Below, piece after piece: positions 7,905-15,600 of a stretch of DNA of 38,216 bases. A model generated the notes under the pieces. The model did no database searches and was not told where the DNA came from. It worked only from the letters and a program-made list of their open reading frames with translations. Within the stretch, counting starts at the first letter, position 1. Every line of letters begins with the position of its first letter. Origin of the DNA: Pseudomonas syringae (GTDB lineage Bacteria > Pseudomonadota > Gammaproteobacteria > Pseudomonadales > Pseudomonadaceae); contig NZ_LGSI01000073.1 of assembly GCF_001698815.1 (NCBI RefSeq), positions 34,074 through 72,289 of the forward strand, written 5' to 3'. Made by a program: the position numbers and the translations under genes.

Positions 7905-8383
7905 TAGCGGCTCCAATGAGCAGTCAACTTAGACTTCTCGGCGCCGGTGCGCAGAGCACCGAGAAAATGCATTATTAGTATTGGGCGGAGGCCATCTTAG
8001 TATTGCCCTAAAGATGGATCCCATACTTACACCTGTCAAACGGGCAATGGTGGTTTGCTGAGCACAATTGGAAATAAAGACCAGAGGTTTAATTTCATCC
8101 GGGCAGATAACTTTGTTGCCCGGCCATAAGCATCCGAAATCGGTCTGCCCACGTCGTAATTCCAAACGTCGGGATATAAGCGTTCGCCAGAAGCCAGCGT
8201 GCGTCTGCTGGTAAAGGATGGGGCGCGTTGCCCCACTCCGGGGAAGTCCCCTATGCTAGAGCGGTTACGACACGCGACGTGAGTTTGCCGCATGCTTGCG
8301 TTGAGCCATCGCCATTGTGCAAGGCAGAACGAATAAACAACGGCCGCAGAGCTGATGCCCCGTCAAGAACCAAGGAAAACACC
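7905..8383. promoter_or_regulatory. Divergent intergenic region upstream of the transaldolase-led operon and cytochrome b561 gene
   Basis: About 480 bases without a convincing gene. On the minus strand, towards the transaldolase-like gene, there is a perfect TTGACA at 8034-8039 with a weak -10 (CATCTT) 17 bases on. Near it are an inverted repeat (CCATCTTAG with CTAAAGATGG, about 7992-8017), two TTAGTATTG direct repeats, and a GC-rich imperfect hairpin in the leader (7935-7964). On the plus side, short hairpins with GGGG/CCCC arms occur near 8220-8253, before the b561 gene. No regulator gene is adjacent, so any regulator acts from elsewhere. Confidence 0.5.
7975..8005. repeat. Direct repeat TTAGTATTG x2, 22 bp apart
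   Basis: Two identical copies of TTAGTATTG start at 7975 and 7997. The 22-base period is about two helical turns, so both copies face the same side of the DNA. They lie just downstream of the candidate -35/-10 of the minus-strand operon. A regulator binding site is a reasonable inference but is not shown. Confidence 0.5.
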
Positions 8384-8920
8384 GTGAATACATCTTCCGA
8401 CCGCTACACGTACAAGGCCCGCTGGTTTCACTGGGCAATGGCAATCCTGATCGTGCTGGCCTATGCGCTGATCCTGAGCCGTACGCAGTTCGAACGCGGC
8501 TCGCAGTTACGGACCTTCGTGGTGCAGACCCACTTCTGGGTGGGCATTGTGGTGCTGATCATGGCGTTTTTTCGTATTGCCGAGCGCCACCGCCATACAC
8601 CGCCTGGCATCATGCCGCCCCTCGAAGGCTTCCTGCGCACCGCCGCCACACTTTCCCATTACCTGTTGTATGCGTTTCTGTTCGTCCAGCCAGTGCTCGG
8701 GCTGCTCACGGTATTGATCGAAAAGGGTTCGCTGCCGATTCCCCTGACTCAGCTGCTGATCCCGTCGCCCTTCCCGGTATCCGAAGACATCGCCGAATCC
8801 CTGGAAGACATCCACAAACTGCTCGGGACAATCTTCTATTACGTGATCGGCCTGCATGTGGTCGCGGCGATCTGGCATCACTTTGTGCGCAAGGACAATA
8901 CGGTCAAGCGGATGGTGTGA
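8384..8920 (+). CDS. Cytochrome b561 family membrane protein
   Basis: A 178-residue four-helix inner-membrane cytochrome b of the CybB/YceJ type, carrying electrons between quinone and a partner through two b hemes. Candidate heme-ligand histidines lie in RWFHWAM (helix 1), TLSHYLLY (helix 3) and IGLHVVAAIWHHF (helix 4); HKLLG precedes helix 4. The GTG at 8384 is preferred because AAGGAAA lies just upstream and the family begins with the tyrosine-rich YTYKARWFHW stretch; the frame extends 52 codons further upstream without a good start. It stands alone, divergent from the sulfotransferase operon and followed by a REP pair. Confidence 0.88.
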   Translation: MNTSSDRYTYKARWFHWAMAILIVLAYALILSRTQFERGSQLRTFVVQTHFWVGIVVLIMAFFRIAERHRHTPPGIMPPLEGFLRTAATLSHYLLYAFLFVQPVLGLLTVLIEKGSLPIPLTQLLIPSPFPVSEDIAESLEDIHKLLGTIFYYVIGLHVVAAIWHHFVRKDNTVKRMV

Positions 8921-8981
8921 GGTTAAACCCCAGGATCAATGTGGGAGATTCTATGTTTGGGGTGAAGCCCGAGTGATCGTC

Positions 8982-9070
8982 GTTGGAGCGAGGCTTGCCC
9001 GCGAAGGCGTCAATTCAGCCAGCGGACATGTCGGCCGACAGACCCATTCGCGGGCAAGCCTCGCTCCAAC
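8982..9070. repeat. REP pair (BIME-like inverted repeat)
   Basis: A 24-base element at 8982-9005 (beginning GTTGGAGCGAGGCTTGCCCG) and its perfect reverse complement at 9047-9070 flank a 41-base spacer. This is the repetitive extragenic palindrome type found in many copies in fluorescent pseudomonads, mobilised by REP-associated tyrosine transposases encoded elsewhere. A near-identical pair occurs at 17612-17700. Confidence 0.9.
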
Positions 9071-9222
9071 AGAATCTGGATAAATCCGCCCCATTGGCGT
9101 CCGCGAGGCGTCGGCTCGGGCAGCGCTGGATAAAATATTTTGTTACACCCCCAGCGTCGTCTCGGAGACAGCAAGGTATGATCCCGGCGCTCGCCTCTGG
9201 GTCCCTGGATTAAGGATTTTCC

Positions 9223-11418
9223 ATGCATAACCGCTTGCTGACTTCCCTGGCACTTGTCGTGGGTGCCACCGTGTGTGTCCAGGCTCAGGCCAGCAGCGAC
9301 GATTCCTGCTACCCAAGCTGGTCGATTTTCAATAACGATCTGGATGTCTGCAGCAACCTGCCCTTTCTCAGCCCCGGTAACGACAGCTCGGTCAACCTGC
9401 GGCTGTTGCTGGCCAACGCCGGTCGCCTGGAACTGACTCCCGCGGCACTGAACAAAGAGGATCTGGCCGAAGGCTATGGTGAGGTGCCATTCGCCCTTTA
9501 TCGCCTGGCGCCGGTCGCAGGCGGCACCGAGGAAGAGTTGCCGGATGGAGCAGCGGAAAATGAAGGCAATGGCGTGGTCGGCTTGCGGGCAATGCTCGAC
9601 ACGTTGGGCGTCAAGCGCGAAACCACGGAAGTGGCGGGCGACTCGCTGGTTGATGGCGAAGGCAGCCGTTGCCGCAGCAACAACGAAGACAGCGCCAGCG
9701 ACTTCATTCGCCAGGTGGTCAGCACGCCTGAACTCAGCCCGGCCGAACGCGCATCCTTGGCCAGCAGCCGCGTGCAGATGCTGTCGGCCTGCGCCTGGGA
9801 ACCGGATCAACTGAGCAGCCTGCTGCCGGGGGACATTAAGTCGCCCATGGGTAAGGCTTTCCTTGGCTACCTCAACGCGGCGGGGGATTTTTACAGCGGG
9901 AGCTTCATCGAGGCGACCAAGGGCTTCACCCTGCTCGCCGACAACCCGCAGGAGTGGCTGAAAGACACGGCGCTGTACATGATCGGCCGCACCGAGCTGA
10001 GCCTGGCTCAGGGCAAGGCGTTCGAGTATGGGGAATTGAAGGTCGAGCGTGTCGACCAGGCCGCCGCGCAACGCGCTGAAAGCGCCTTCCTCAATTATGT
10101 CGATGCCAACCCGTTCGGCCGCTACTCGACGAGTGCGACCGGCTTGTTGCGCCGTGTCCACTGGCTGATGAATGACAACGTCAAGCTCGCGGCGGACTAC
10201 AACACGCTGTTCTTCGCCGACAGCGAAGACTTCAAACTTGAAGCGGCCGACTATGAGCCGTTGATTCGCGAAGCGGACCTGAAAATGGTGACAGCCAATA
10301 CCAAGGCTCTGAAGACGCCCTTGTTCGCGGCAGTCAACGACTTGATGTGGATGCGCGGCCAGTCGAAGAACAAACTGACCAAAGCTGCCCTGCTCGCGCA
10401 AAAAGACACCTTCGCCCAGCAGCCTGAACTGTTTACCTATTTGCAGGCAGCCTTTGCGCTGTATGTGGAGAACGACGCGGTTAGCGCGCTGCAATTGCTG
10501 CCGAGCGCGATACCGGACGAATTGAATTACCTCGCGTTCAGCCAACAGATGCTGCGTGGCCTGGCCTTGCAAGCCGATCAGGAATGGAAAGAAGCGCAAA
10601 CCTTGTGGCTGCAATTGATCCCGCTGGCGAAACTGCCGCTGCAACGCGAGCAGCTCGAACTGGCACTTGCGATGAGCTACGAGCGCGACCAACAATTGGC
10701 CAAAGTCTTTGCTGCGGACTCGCCGATCAAGTCAGAAAAGGTGCGTTATATCCTGCTCAGCCACACCGCCGACGCCAATCTGCTGCGTCAGCAAATCACC
10801 GAGGGCCAGAACGACACAGAACGTAATACCGCGCTGTTCGTGTTGCTCTACAAGGACCTGCTGCGCAGTCAGTTTGCGGCGCTCGCCGACGACCTCAAGC
10901 AAATGCCGCAAACCCCGTCGCCCGACAAACTGAGTTACAGCCTCAGCTACACCTATGACCAGGGCCAATCGCTGGCATTGTTTCGCTGGACAGGCGACAA
11001 GGCCGAATCCGGTTACCTGTGCCCGAGCATTGCCGAGACCGCAGCCGCCTTGCAAAGCGATGCCAAAAGCCCGCAAGGCCTGAACTGTCTGGGCGAGTTC
11101 ATCCTGCGCAACAACCTGGACAGCATGCCGCTGGACCGGGCGCGGCATGCCGACCTGCTCGGCGGTACCGCGCCGGGGTTCGCCGGCGAAGTCTTCTCCC
11201 GCCAGACTGCCTATCAAACCGTTATCACCAATCCGAAAGCCGGCCATGAAGACAAGGCCTATGCACTGTTTCGTGCCATCAACTGCTATGCGCCTTCAGG
11301 CAACAACGGTTGCGGCGGCAAAGAAGTGACCCCGGCCGCACGCAAGGCCTGGTTCACGCAACTCAAAAGCGGTTTCGCCGATACGCGCTGGGGTAAATCC
11401 CTGCAGTATTACTGGTAA
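9223..11418 (+). CDS. Large exported protein of unknown function, partner of a DUF3142 protein
   Basis: A 731-residue protein beginning with a Sec signal peptide (MHNRLLTSLALVVGATVCVQAQA, cleaved near residue 23). There is no lipobox cysteine at the cleavage site. The rest is soluble and rich in leucine/alanine helices, with paired-helix segments such as AALYVENDAVSALQLLP-like stretches that suggest TPR/SEL-type solenoid architecture. Relatives in Pseudomonas are sometimes labelled YfiO-like, which I regard as weak. AAGGA lies seven bases before the ATG. The DUF3142 gene starts five bases after its stop, so the two form a unit. Location is probably periplasm or outer-membrane periphery; the function is unknown to me. 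Confidence 0.8.
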   Translation: MHNRLLTSLALVVGATVCVQAQASSDDSCYPSWSIFNNDLDVCSNLPFLSPGNDSSVNLRLLLANAGRLELTPAALNKEDLAEGYGEVPFALYRLAPVAGGTEEELPDGAAENEGNGVVGLRAMLDTLGVKRETTEVAGDSLVDGEGSRCRSNNEDSASDFIRQVVSTPELSPAERASLASSRVQMLSACAWEPDQLSSLLPGDIKSPMGKAFLGYLNAAGDFYSGSFIEATKGFTLLADNPQEWLKDTALYMIGRTELSLAQGKAFEYGELKVERVDQAAAQRAESAFLNYVDANPFGRYSTSATGLLRRVHWLMNDNVKLAADYNTLFFADSEDFKLEAADYEPLIREADLKMVTANTKALKTPLFAAVNDLMWMRGQSKNKLTKAALLAQKDTFAQQPELFTYLQAAFALYVENDAVSALQLLPSAIPDELNYLAFSQQMLRGLALQADQEWKEAQTLWLQLIPLAKLPLQREQLELALAMSYERDQQLAKVFAADSPIKSEKVRYILLSHTADANLLRQQITEGQNDTERNTALFVLLYKDLLRSQFAALADDLKQMPQTPSPDKLSYSLSYTYDQGQSLALFRWTGDKAESGYLCPSIAETAAALQSDAKSPQGLNCLGEFILRNNLDSMPLDRARHADLLGGTAPGFAGEVFSRQTAYQTVITNPKAGHEDKAYALFRAINCYAPSGNNGCGGKEVTPAARKAWFTQLKSGFADTRWGKSLQYYW

Positions 11419-11423
11419 TCGCC

Positions 11424-12131
11424 ATGCGATTCTGGCTGGCAATGTTCTGCTTGCTGCAGATAATTGCGGCCAATGCTGCGGTAAACGCCGACGACTATGA
11501 GGCGTTCTGGCTGTGGGGCGGCGTGTCCTCCCAGCCGGTGCTGAACAAGGCCAAGACGTTGTACGTGCTGCAAGGCCAGATCAGCAGCGCCCGAAGCGAG
11601 CAGCATCGGCGAGTCAACTTCGTCGCTCAGGGCATGCCGATTGCGAAGCTGCCTCAGGCTGAGGTCTGGGTGGTCTATCGCGCCCACACTCTGCGCTGGC
11701 CCGAGCCGATCTACCGGCAGCTGTTGGGTCAGGTCAACCGCTGGCGTAATGCCGGCAACAATGTGGTGGGCATCCAGATCGACTTCGACGCACGCACCCG
11801 CTATCTCAACGAGTACGTCGATTTCCTGCGCGACCTGCGCCAACGCCTGCCCCAGGACTATCGCCTGAGCATCACCGGCCTGCTGGACTGGAGCAGCAAC
11901 GCCGACGCTGAGGTCATCGGTCAGCTTAAAGGGGTGATCGACGAAGTGGTGGTGCAAACCTATCAAGGCCGCCATAGCATTCCCGATTACGCCGCTTATC
12001 TGCCGCGCATGAATCGTCTCGGGCTGCCGTTCAAGATCGGCTTGATCCAGGGCGGCGAATGGCAGACACCGGAACATCTGCAAGACAGCCCGTGGTTCAG
12101 AGGTTACGTGGTGTTTCTACAAAACCCGTGA
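11424..12131 (+). CDS. DUF3142 domain protein, exported
   Basis: A 235-residue protein with an N-terminal signal peptide (residues 1-19, MRFWLAMFCLLQIIAANAA). The body holds EAFWLWGG, VGIQIDFDARTRYL and LSITGLLDWS, in a beta-strand/acidic-residue pattern like a glycosidase-type TIM barrel, which matches what I recall of DUF3142. The acidic residues in QIDFD and LLDW would be the first candidates for catalysis, but no activity is established. It is co-directional with the large exported protein (five-base gap). Its last 35 bases overlap the convergent cysteine-hydrolase-fold gene. Confidence 0.75.
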   Translation: MRFWLAMFCLLQIIAANAAVNADDYEAFWLWGGVSSQPVLNKAKTLYVLQGQISSARSEQHRRVNFVAQGMPIAKLPQAEVWVVYRAHTLRWPEPIYRQLLGQVNRWRNAGNNVVGIQIDFDARTRYLNEYVDFLRDLRQRLPQDYRLSITGLLDWSSNADAEVIGQLKGVIDEVVVQTYQGRHSIPDYAAYLPRMNRLGLPFKIGLIQGGEWQTPEHLQDSPWFRGYVVFLQNP

Positions 12132-12675
12132 GGATTTCGTCGGTGGCAAGCACCGTGGCGTATTCGCCGTGCAGATTACCCAAAGACATGGCGTGCACCT
12201 CTTCCGCGCTGTGGGGCGTGCCGAAAAAATCCGCTTGATCGAAGGTAAAGCAGGCGTCATGAGCCACGATGACATCGAAACCGAGGTTGCCGCCGCTGCG
12301 TGCGGTGGACTCCACCGAATTGTTGGTTGCGACCCCAACGATCACCAACTGACTGATTGAATCGGTTCGCAGCCACCCTTCCAGCAGCGTCCCGCAGAAG
12401 GCATCGGGCACCTGTTTTTGAATTTCCGATTCGCCGTTGACCGGCAAAAAATTCGGCTGATATTCCACACCGGATTGCTCCGGCCAGAACACCGAGGTTG
12501 GCGTGCGGGAAAAATGCCGTACGTGAATTACTGGCCGCTGGCTGCTGCGCCATCCCTGCAACAGCCTGAGCATGTTGGCATCGGCCTGGGAATTGTTGCG
12601 CCGGCCGAGTTTCGGATGCTGAATACCTTGTTGCATGTCGATGATGACCAACGCGGCATTGGCGAGGATTTCCAT
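12097..12675 (-). CDS. Isochorismatase/cysteine-hydrolase superfamily protein lacking the catalytic cysteine
   Basis: A protein of 192 residues with the isochorismatase-like fold. ALVIIDMQ carries the catalytic aspartate (D13) and IQKQVPDAF the lysine (K87). The third member, a cysteine in nicotinamidase-type enzymes, is replaced: GVATNNSVESTAR places S120 there. Isochorismatases proper also lack this cysteine, so the protein may be active with a different chemistry. The ATG at 12675 is preferred because GGGAG lies about 11 bases upstream; a frame-extending ATG exists at 12693. It is 27 bases downstream of the LysR gene on the same strand and may share its transcript. Substrate unknown. Confidence 0.8.
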   Translation of the reverse strand: MEILANAALVIIDMQQGIQHPKLGRRNNSQADANMLRLLQGWRSSQRPVIHVRHFSRTPTSVFWPEQSGVEYQPNFLPVNGESEIQKQVPDAFCGTLLEGWLRTDSISQLVIVGVATNNSVESTARSGGNLGFDVIVAHDACFTFDQADFFGTPHSAEEVHAMSLGNLHGEYATVLATDEILTGFVETPRNL

Positions 12676-12702
12676 AAAAGAAGCAGCTCCCATTAATGAG
12701 GG

Positions 12703-13626
12703 TTAGATGGCGCTGAACACCTGCGCCAGATTCTGCCGGGCAAACTGTTCGATTACAAAATCGACAAAGGCTCGGGTCTTGCCCGGCAACAATTTGTGCT
12801 CGCTGTAATACAACGAAATGTTGCCGTCATCCACATACCAGTCCGGCAACACCCGCGCCAGCGCGCCACTGCGCAGATAAGGCACGGCGAACGGCATGCT
12901 CACCAGCGCGATCCCCAAGCCTTGCTCAGCCGCCGCACAGGCGGCCTCCGAATCACTCATGGTCATGCGTGCCTTGAGGTTCAGCGGGCTGTGTTCCTGA
13001 TTGCGATGGGTCAGCGGCCAGTTGCGGATCCGGCCGGTCTGCGGCGAGCGAATCAAAATCCCCGGTTGGCCTTGCAGATCTTCCGGATGCCTGATGTCCG
13101 GCTGTTCAGCAAGATAATCCGGCGACGCAACCAGAACACGATGCGCAGGAGTCAGCTTGCGTGCGACAACGCCTTGGGGCAGATCAAACCCGCCACCAAT
13201 CCCCGCATCGAAGCCCTGCCCGATCAGATCCACCTGCCGGTTATCGAAATGCCAGTCCGGCGTTATGGCCGGATAACGCCGCAGGAACTCGCCCAACAAC
13301 GGCAAGATATACAGACGGCCGAACACCGTGCCCATGCTGACCTTGAGCGTGCCGGTCGGTTGCCCTTCGGCACTGGCCAGGTTGGCGACGGCGTTCTGGA
13401 TGGTATTGAGGCTGGCGCTGACCTCGCCGAGAAATCGCTGGCCGGCTTCGGTCAACGTCAGGCTACGCGTACTACGCTGAAACAACCGCACGCCCAGGCG
13501 CGCTTCCAGCTTGGCGACGCTCTTGCCCACGGCTGCGGGCGTCAGGCTAAGGCGCCGCGCAGCCTCGGCAAAGCTACCGACTTCGGCGCTGCGCACAAAG
13601 CATTCGATACTGCTGAAATTTTCCAT
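12703..13626 (-). CDS. LysR-family transcriptional regulator
   Basis: A 307-residue LysR regulator. The N-terminal winged helix-turn-helix spans about residues 1-60 (FAEAARRLSLTPAAVGKSVAKLEARLGVRLFQRSTRSLTLTEAG), and the effector domain of two alpha/beta lobes follows from about residue 90. It is transcribed away from the SDR gene at 13747 across a 120-base gap, the classical arrangement in which a LysR protein controls its divergent neighbour. The inducer is unknown. The cysteine-hydrolase-fold gene follows on the same strand. Confidence 0.92.
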   Translation of the reverse strand: MENFSSIECFVRSAEVGSFAEAARRLSLTPAAVGKSVAKLEARLGVRLFQRSTRSLTLTEAGQRFLGEVSASLNTIQNAVANLASAEGQPTGTLKVSMGTVFGRLYILPLLGEFLRRYPAITPDWHFDNRQVDLIGQGFDAGIGGGFDLPQGVVARKLTPAHRVLVASPDYLAEQPDIRHPEDLQGQPGILIRSPQTGRIRNWPLTHRNQEHSPLNLKARMTMSDSEAACAAAEQGLGIALVSMPFAVPYLRSGALARVLPDWYVDDGNISLYYSEHKLLPGKTRAFVDFVIEQFARQNLAQVFSAI

Positions 13627-13746
13627 GGCGAGGGATTCTAAACTTTTGGTTTACACAGACTATCGCAATTACCCGCTACTCAGGATGCAATCGACGCCGG
13701 ATACTGGCCCCCATCAACTCAACTCCCCAACGATCTGGAGAACCTC

Positions 13747-14496
13747 ATGACTCAGCAAACAATACTCAGCGGTAAAGTTGCACTCGTTCAAGGCGGCTCA
13801 CGCGGTATCGGCGCGGCCATCGTCAAACGCCTGGCCGAACAAGGCGCAGCGGTTGCCTTCACCTTCGTCAGCTCCGAAGCCAAGGCCCGCGAACTGCAGG
13901 ACAGCATCACCGCCAAAGGCGGCAAGGCCTTGGCTATCCATGCGGACAGCGCCGATGCCGACGCCATCCGTGCGGCTGTCGACAACACCGTGAAAACCTT
14001 TGGCCGCCTGGACATCCTCGTCAACAACGCTGGCGTGCTGGCCATCGGCCCGCTGGAAGAGTTCAGTCTGGAAGATTTCGACCGGACCCTGAGCATCAAC
14101 GTACGCAGCGTATTCATCGCCACCCAGGAAGCCGCGCGGCACATGGGCGACGGCGGACGCGTCATCAACATCGGCAGCACCAACGCCGACCGCATGCCCT
14201 TCGCCGGTGGCGGCGTGTACGCCATGAGCAAATCGGCACTGGTCGGCCTGACCAAAGGTCTGGCCCGCGACCTCGGCCCGCGGGGCATCACCATCAACAA
14301 CGTGCAGCCCGGCCCGGTCGACACCGACATGAACCCGGCCAACGGCGACTTCGCTGAATCGCTGATCCCGCTGATGGCCGTTGGACGCTACGGACACGTA
14401 GAAGAAATCGCCAGCTTCGTCGCTTACCTGGCAGGCCCGGAAGCCGGCTATATCACCGGCGCCAGCCTGACCATCGACGGCGGCTTCGGCGCCTGA
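13747..14496 (+). CDS. SDR family oxidoreductase
   Basis: A 249-residue classical short-chain dehydrogenase. GGSRGIG near residues 16-22 binds the nucleotide, NNAGV lies near 93-97, and the YAMSK segment gives the YxxxK pair, with a preceding catalytic serine in INIGST. The C-terminus (YITGASLTIDGGFGA) is typical of FabG-like 3-oxoacyl-type SDRs, but many such proteins act on other ketones. GGAG is placed eight bases before the ATG. It is divergent from, and probably regulated by, the adjacent LysR protein. The natural substrate is not predictable. Confidence 0.9.
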   Translation: MTQQTILSGKVALVQGGSRGIGAAIVKRLAEQGAAVAFTFVSSEAKARELQDSITAKGGKALAIHADSADADAIRAAVDNTVKTFGRLDILVNNAGVLAIGPLEEFSLEDFDRTLSINVRSVFIATQEAARHMGDGGRVINIGSTNADRMPFAGGGVYAMSKSALVGLTKGLARDLGPRGITINNVQPGPVDTDMNPANGDFAESLIPLMAVGRYGHVEEIASFVAYLAGPEAGYITGASLTIDGGFGA

Positions 14497-14517
14497 TCCG
14501 AGCAGTCCGGGTCTTCA

Positions 14518-14556
14518 GGAGTCGGCCGCACACTCCCCAGGCGTGCGGCCAACTCC
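14518..14556 (+). terminator. Probable terminator hairpin after the SDR gene
   Basis: GGAGT-C-GGCCGCAC pairs with GTGCGGCC-A-ACTCC around an 11-base loop. The stem is long, but no T-tract follows, so termination efficiency is uncertain. Confidence 0.5.
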
Positions 14557-14596
14557 CGGTATTTGCTTAAGCGCATGAAAATTCTGAAAAAAACCT

Positions 14597-14625
14597 TTGC
14601 GTTCGGTTAAGCCTTCGACTACATT
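14597..14625 (+). promoter_or_regulatory. Candidate sigma-70 promoter of tRNA-Ser
   Basis: TTGCGT at 14597-14602 and TACATT at 14620-14625 with 17-base spacing, followed by a GC-rich discriminator (GCGCGCC). That discriminator is typical of stringently controlled stable-RNA promoters. The start would fall about 30 bases before the mature tRNA. Confidence 0.6.
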
Positions 14626-14661
14626 AGCGCGCCTCGACAGACCAACGGTGTGACGAGATTC

Positions 14662-14751
14662 GGTGAGGTGTCCGAGAGGCTTAAGGAGCACGCCTGGAAA
14701 GTGTGTATACAAGAAATTGTATCGAGGGTTCGAATCCCTCCCTCACCGCCA
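14662..14751 (+). tRNA. tRNA-Ser (anticodon GGA)
   Basis: The 90-base class II tRNA folds into a cloverleaf. The acceptor arms GGTGAGG and CCTCACC pair perfectly, followed by discriminator G and encoded CCA. The anticodon stem CACGC/GTGTG closes a seven-base loop CTGGAAA with anticodon GGA, reading UCC and UCU. A long variable arm (TATACAAGAAATTGTA region) and a T-arm GAGGGTTCGAATCCCTC follow. The tRNA 3' end is a common integration site, and a gene-poor atypical stretch follows here. Confidence 0.96.
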
Positions 14752-14766
14752 TATTAGAAACAACCC

Positions 14767-14810
14767 AAACCCTTGATATTCCTAGCGAATGTCAGGGGTT
14801 TTGTGTTTTT
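14767..14810 (+). terminator. Rho-independent terminator of tRNA-Ser
   Basis: AAACCCTTGATATT pairs with AATGTCAGGGGTTT (two G-T wobbles) across an eight-base loop, followed by a T-rich run. It lies 16 bases after the tRNA. Confidence 0.75.
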
Positions 14811-15068
14811 GGCTTCTGATTTAGGGTATTTTTAAGGCAAAAGAATGACTTTCAGCCCGCAACTGACCGCTTAAGGCTGTAAGTCGGCGCTGGATTTGGC
14901 ATTACTTAGCGCGATGTTTGGCACCAGCTCCGACGTAATTCTCTCCGTTTTTTAGCGCGCTCTATGGCACCAACCAGTGCCGCCTCTCAATCCGCGGCGA
15001 GCATCTGATTTGGTAAGCCAAGGGTGAGACGGGCCGTACTGCTCAGATCGGCCTACCTTGGTAAAACA
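14811..15068. other. Gene-free stretch after tRNA-Ser with an imperfect 46-bp-spaced repeat
   Basis: No reading frame here looks like a protein. TTAGCGCG followed by a short variable stretch and TGGCACCA occurs twice, at about 14906-14926 and 14952-14972. A copy of the tRNA 3' end that would mark an attR site was not seen here. The stretch may be remnant DNA of an insertion. Confidence 0.4.
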
Positions 15069-15314
15069 TCAGCCCGTTTTACTGAGAATAAAGTCAACTA
15101 CTTTCCCGACTGTGGTTAGGCTCTCAGCCTCGGTATCGGGTATCTCAACGCCGAACTCCTCCTCTATCGCCATCACAAGTTCAACGGTGTCCAGCGAATC
15201 CGCACCTAAATCGGTTGTGAATGTCTTCTTATCGGTTACGTCTCCCTCTAGGACATTCAGATTCTCGGCAACAATCTTTTTGAGTCTTGCTGTCACATCT
15301 GCCCGGCTTTCCAT
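15069..15314 (-). CDS. Orphan acyl carrier protein
   Basis: An 81-residue acidic carrier protein. The LGADSLDTVELVMAIEEEFG segment carries the phosphopantetheine-attachment serine (S40) in the canonical DSL motif, and the rest fits the four-helix ACP fold. A strong AAGGAGAGG lies before the ATG. It is not in a fab cluster: no fabD, fabG or fabF flanks it, and the nearest genes are a lipoprotein and the tRNA. It is therefore a paralogue of the housekeeping acpP rather than acpP itself, perhaps with a stress or specialised lipid role. A small inverted repeat GTAAAAC/GTTTTAC surrounds the stop codon. Confidence 0.93.
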   Translation of the reverse strand: MESRADVTARLKKIVAENLNVLEGDVTDKKTFTTDLGADSLDTVELVMAIEEEFGVEIPDTEAESLTTVGKVVDFILSKTG

Positions 15315-15516
15315 GGCGCACCTCTCCTTCGTTGTGTGAATACGCTACCGTGTAATGTTCTCTCCAATTGCGGTGCTCGACTACTGTCAGAAATACTAGG
15401 TTTTACCCGCAAACCAGCACAATTTGACAGCCTGTACGCTATCAACCGGCCATCATCAGCCTCGGCCCAAATCCTCCCCGCTGCTTGCGTAGCAACGGCA
15501 TTTCCGGCCCCAGGCG

Positions 15517-15537
15517 TAAAAAAACCGCTCAAGGCGG
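15517..15537 (-). terminator. Rho-independent terminator downstream of the lipoprotein gene
   Basis: Read on the minus strand, CCGC-CTTGA-GCGG is followed directly by seven T. It lies about 64 bases after the stop of the 15601-16098 gene. The surrounding 15315-15600 stretch holds no gene I can support. Confidence 0.7.
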
Positions 15538-15600
15538 CTCGGCTAATCTGGCTGGGTAGTCCGATTACGTTTTGCCCTGGACCTGCTAGGGCTTACGAAC

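Noticed and set aside
9010..10695. Long minus-strand open frame (561 codons) antisense to the large exported protein
   Set aside because: It is rich in Q/R/H in a way typical of the reverse frame of a GC-rich gene. It has no signal, motif or ribosome-binding site, and the plus-strand gene has a clear signal peptide.
14515..14712. Minus-strand 65-codon frame
   Set aside because: It runs through the tRNA-Ser gene and its promoter and has no protein features.
15293..15532. Minus-strand 79-codon frame upstream of the ACP
   Set aside because: It overlaps the ACP start and the lipoprotein terminator, has a low-complexity arginine-rich composition and no family.
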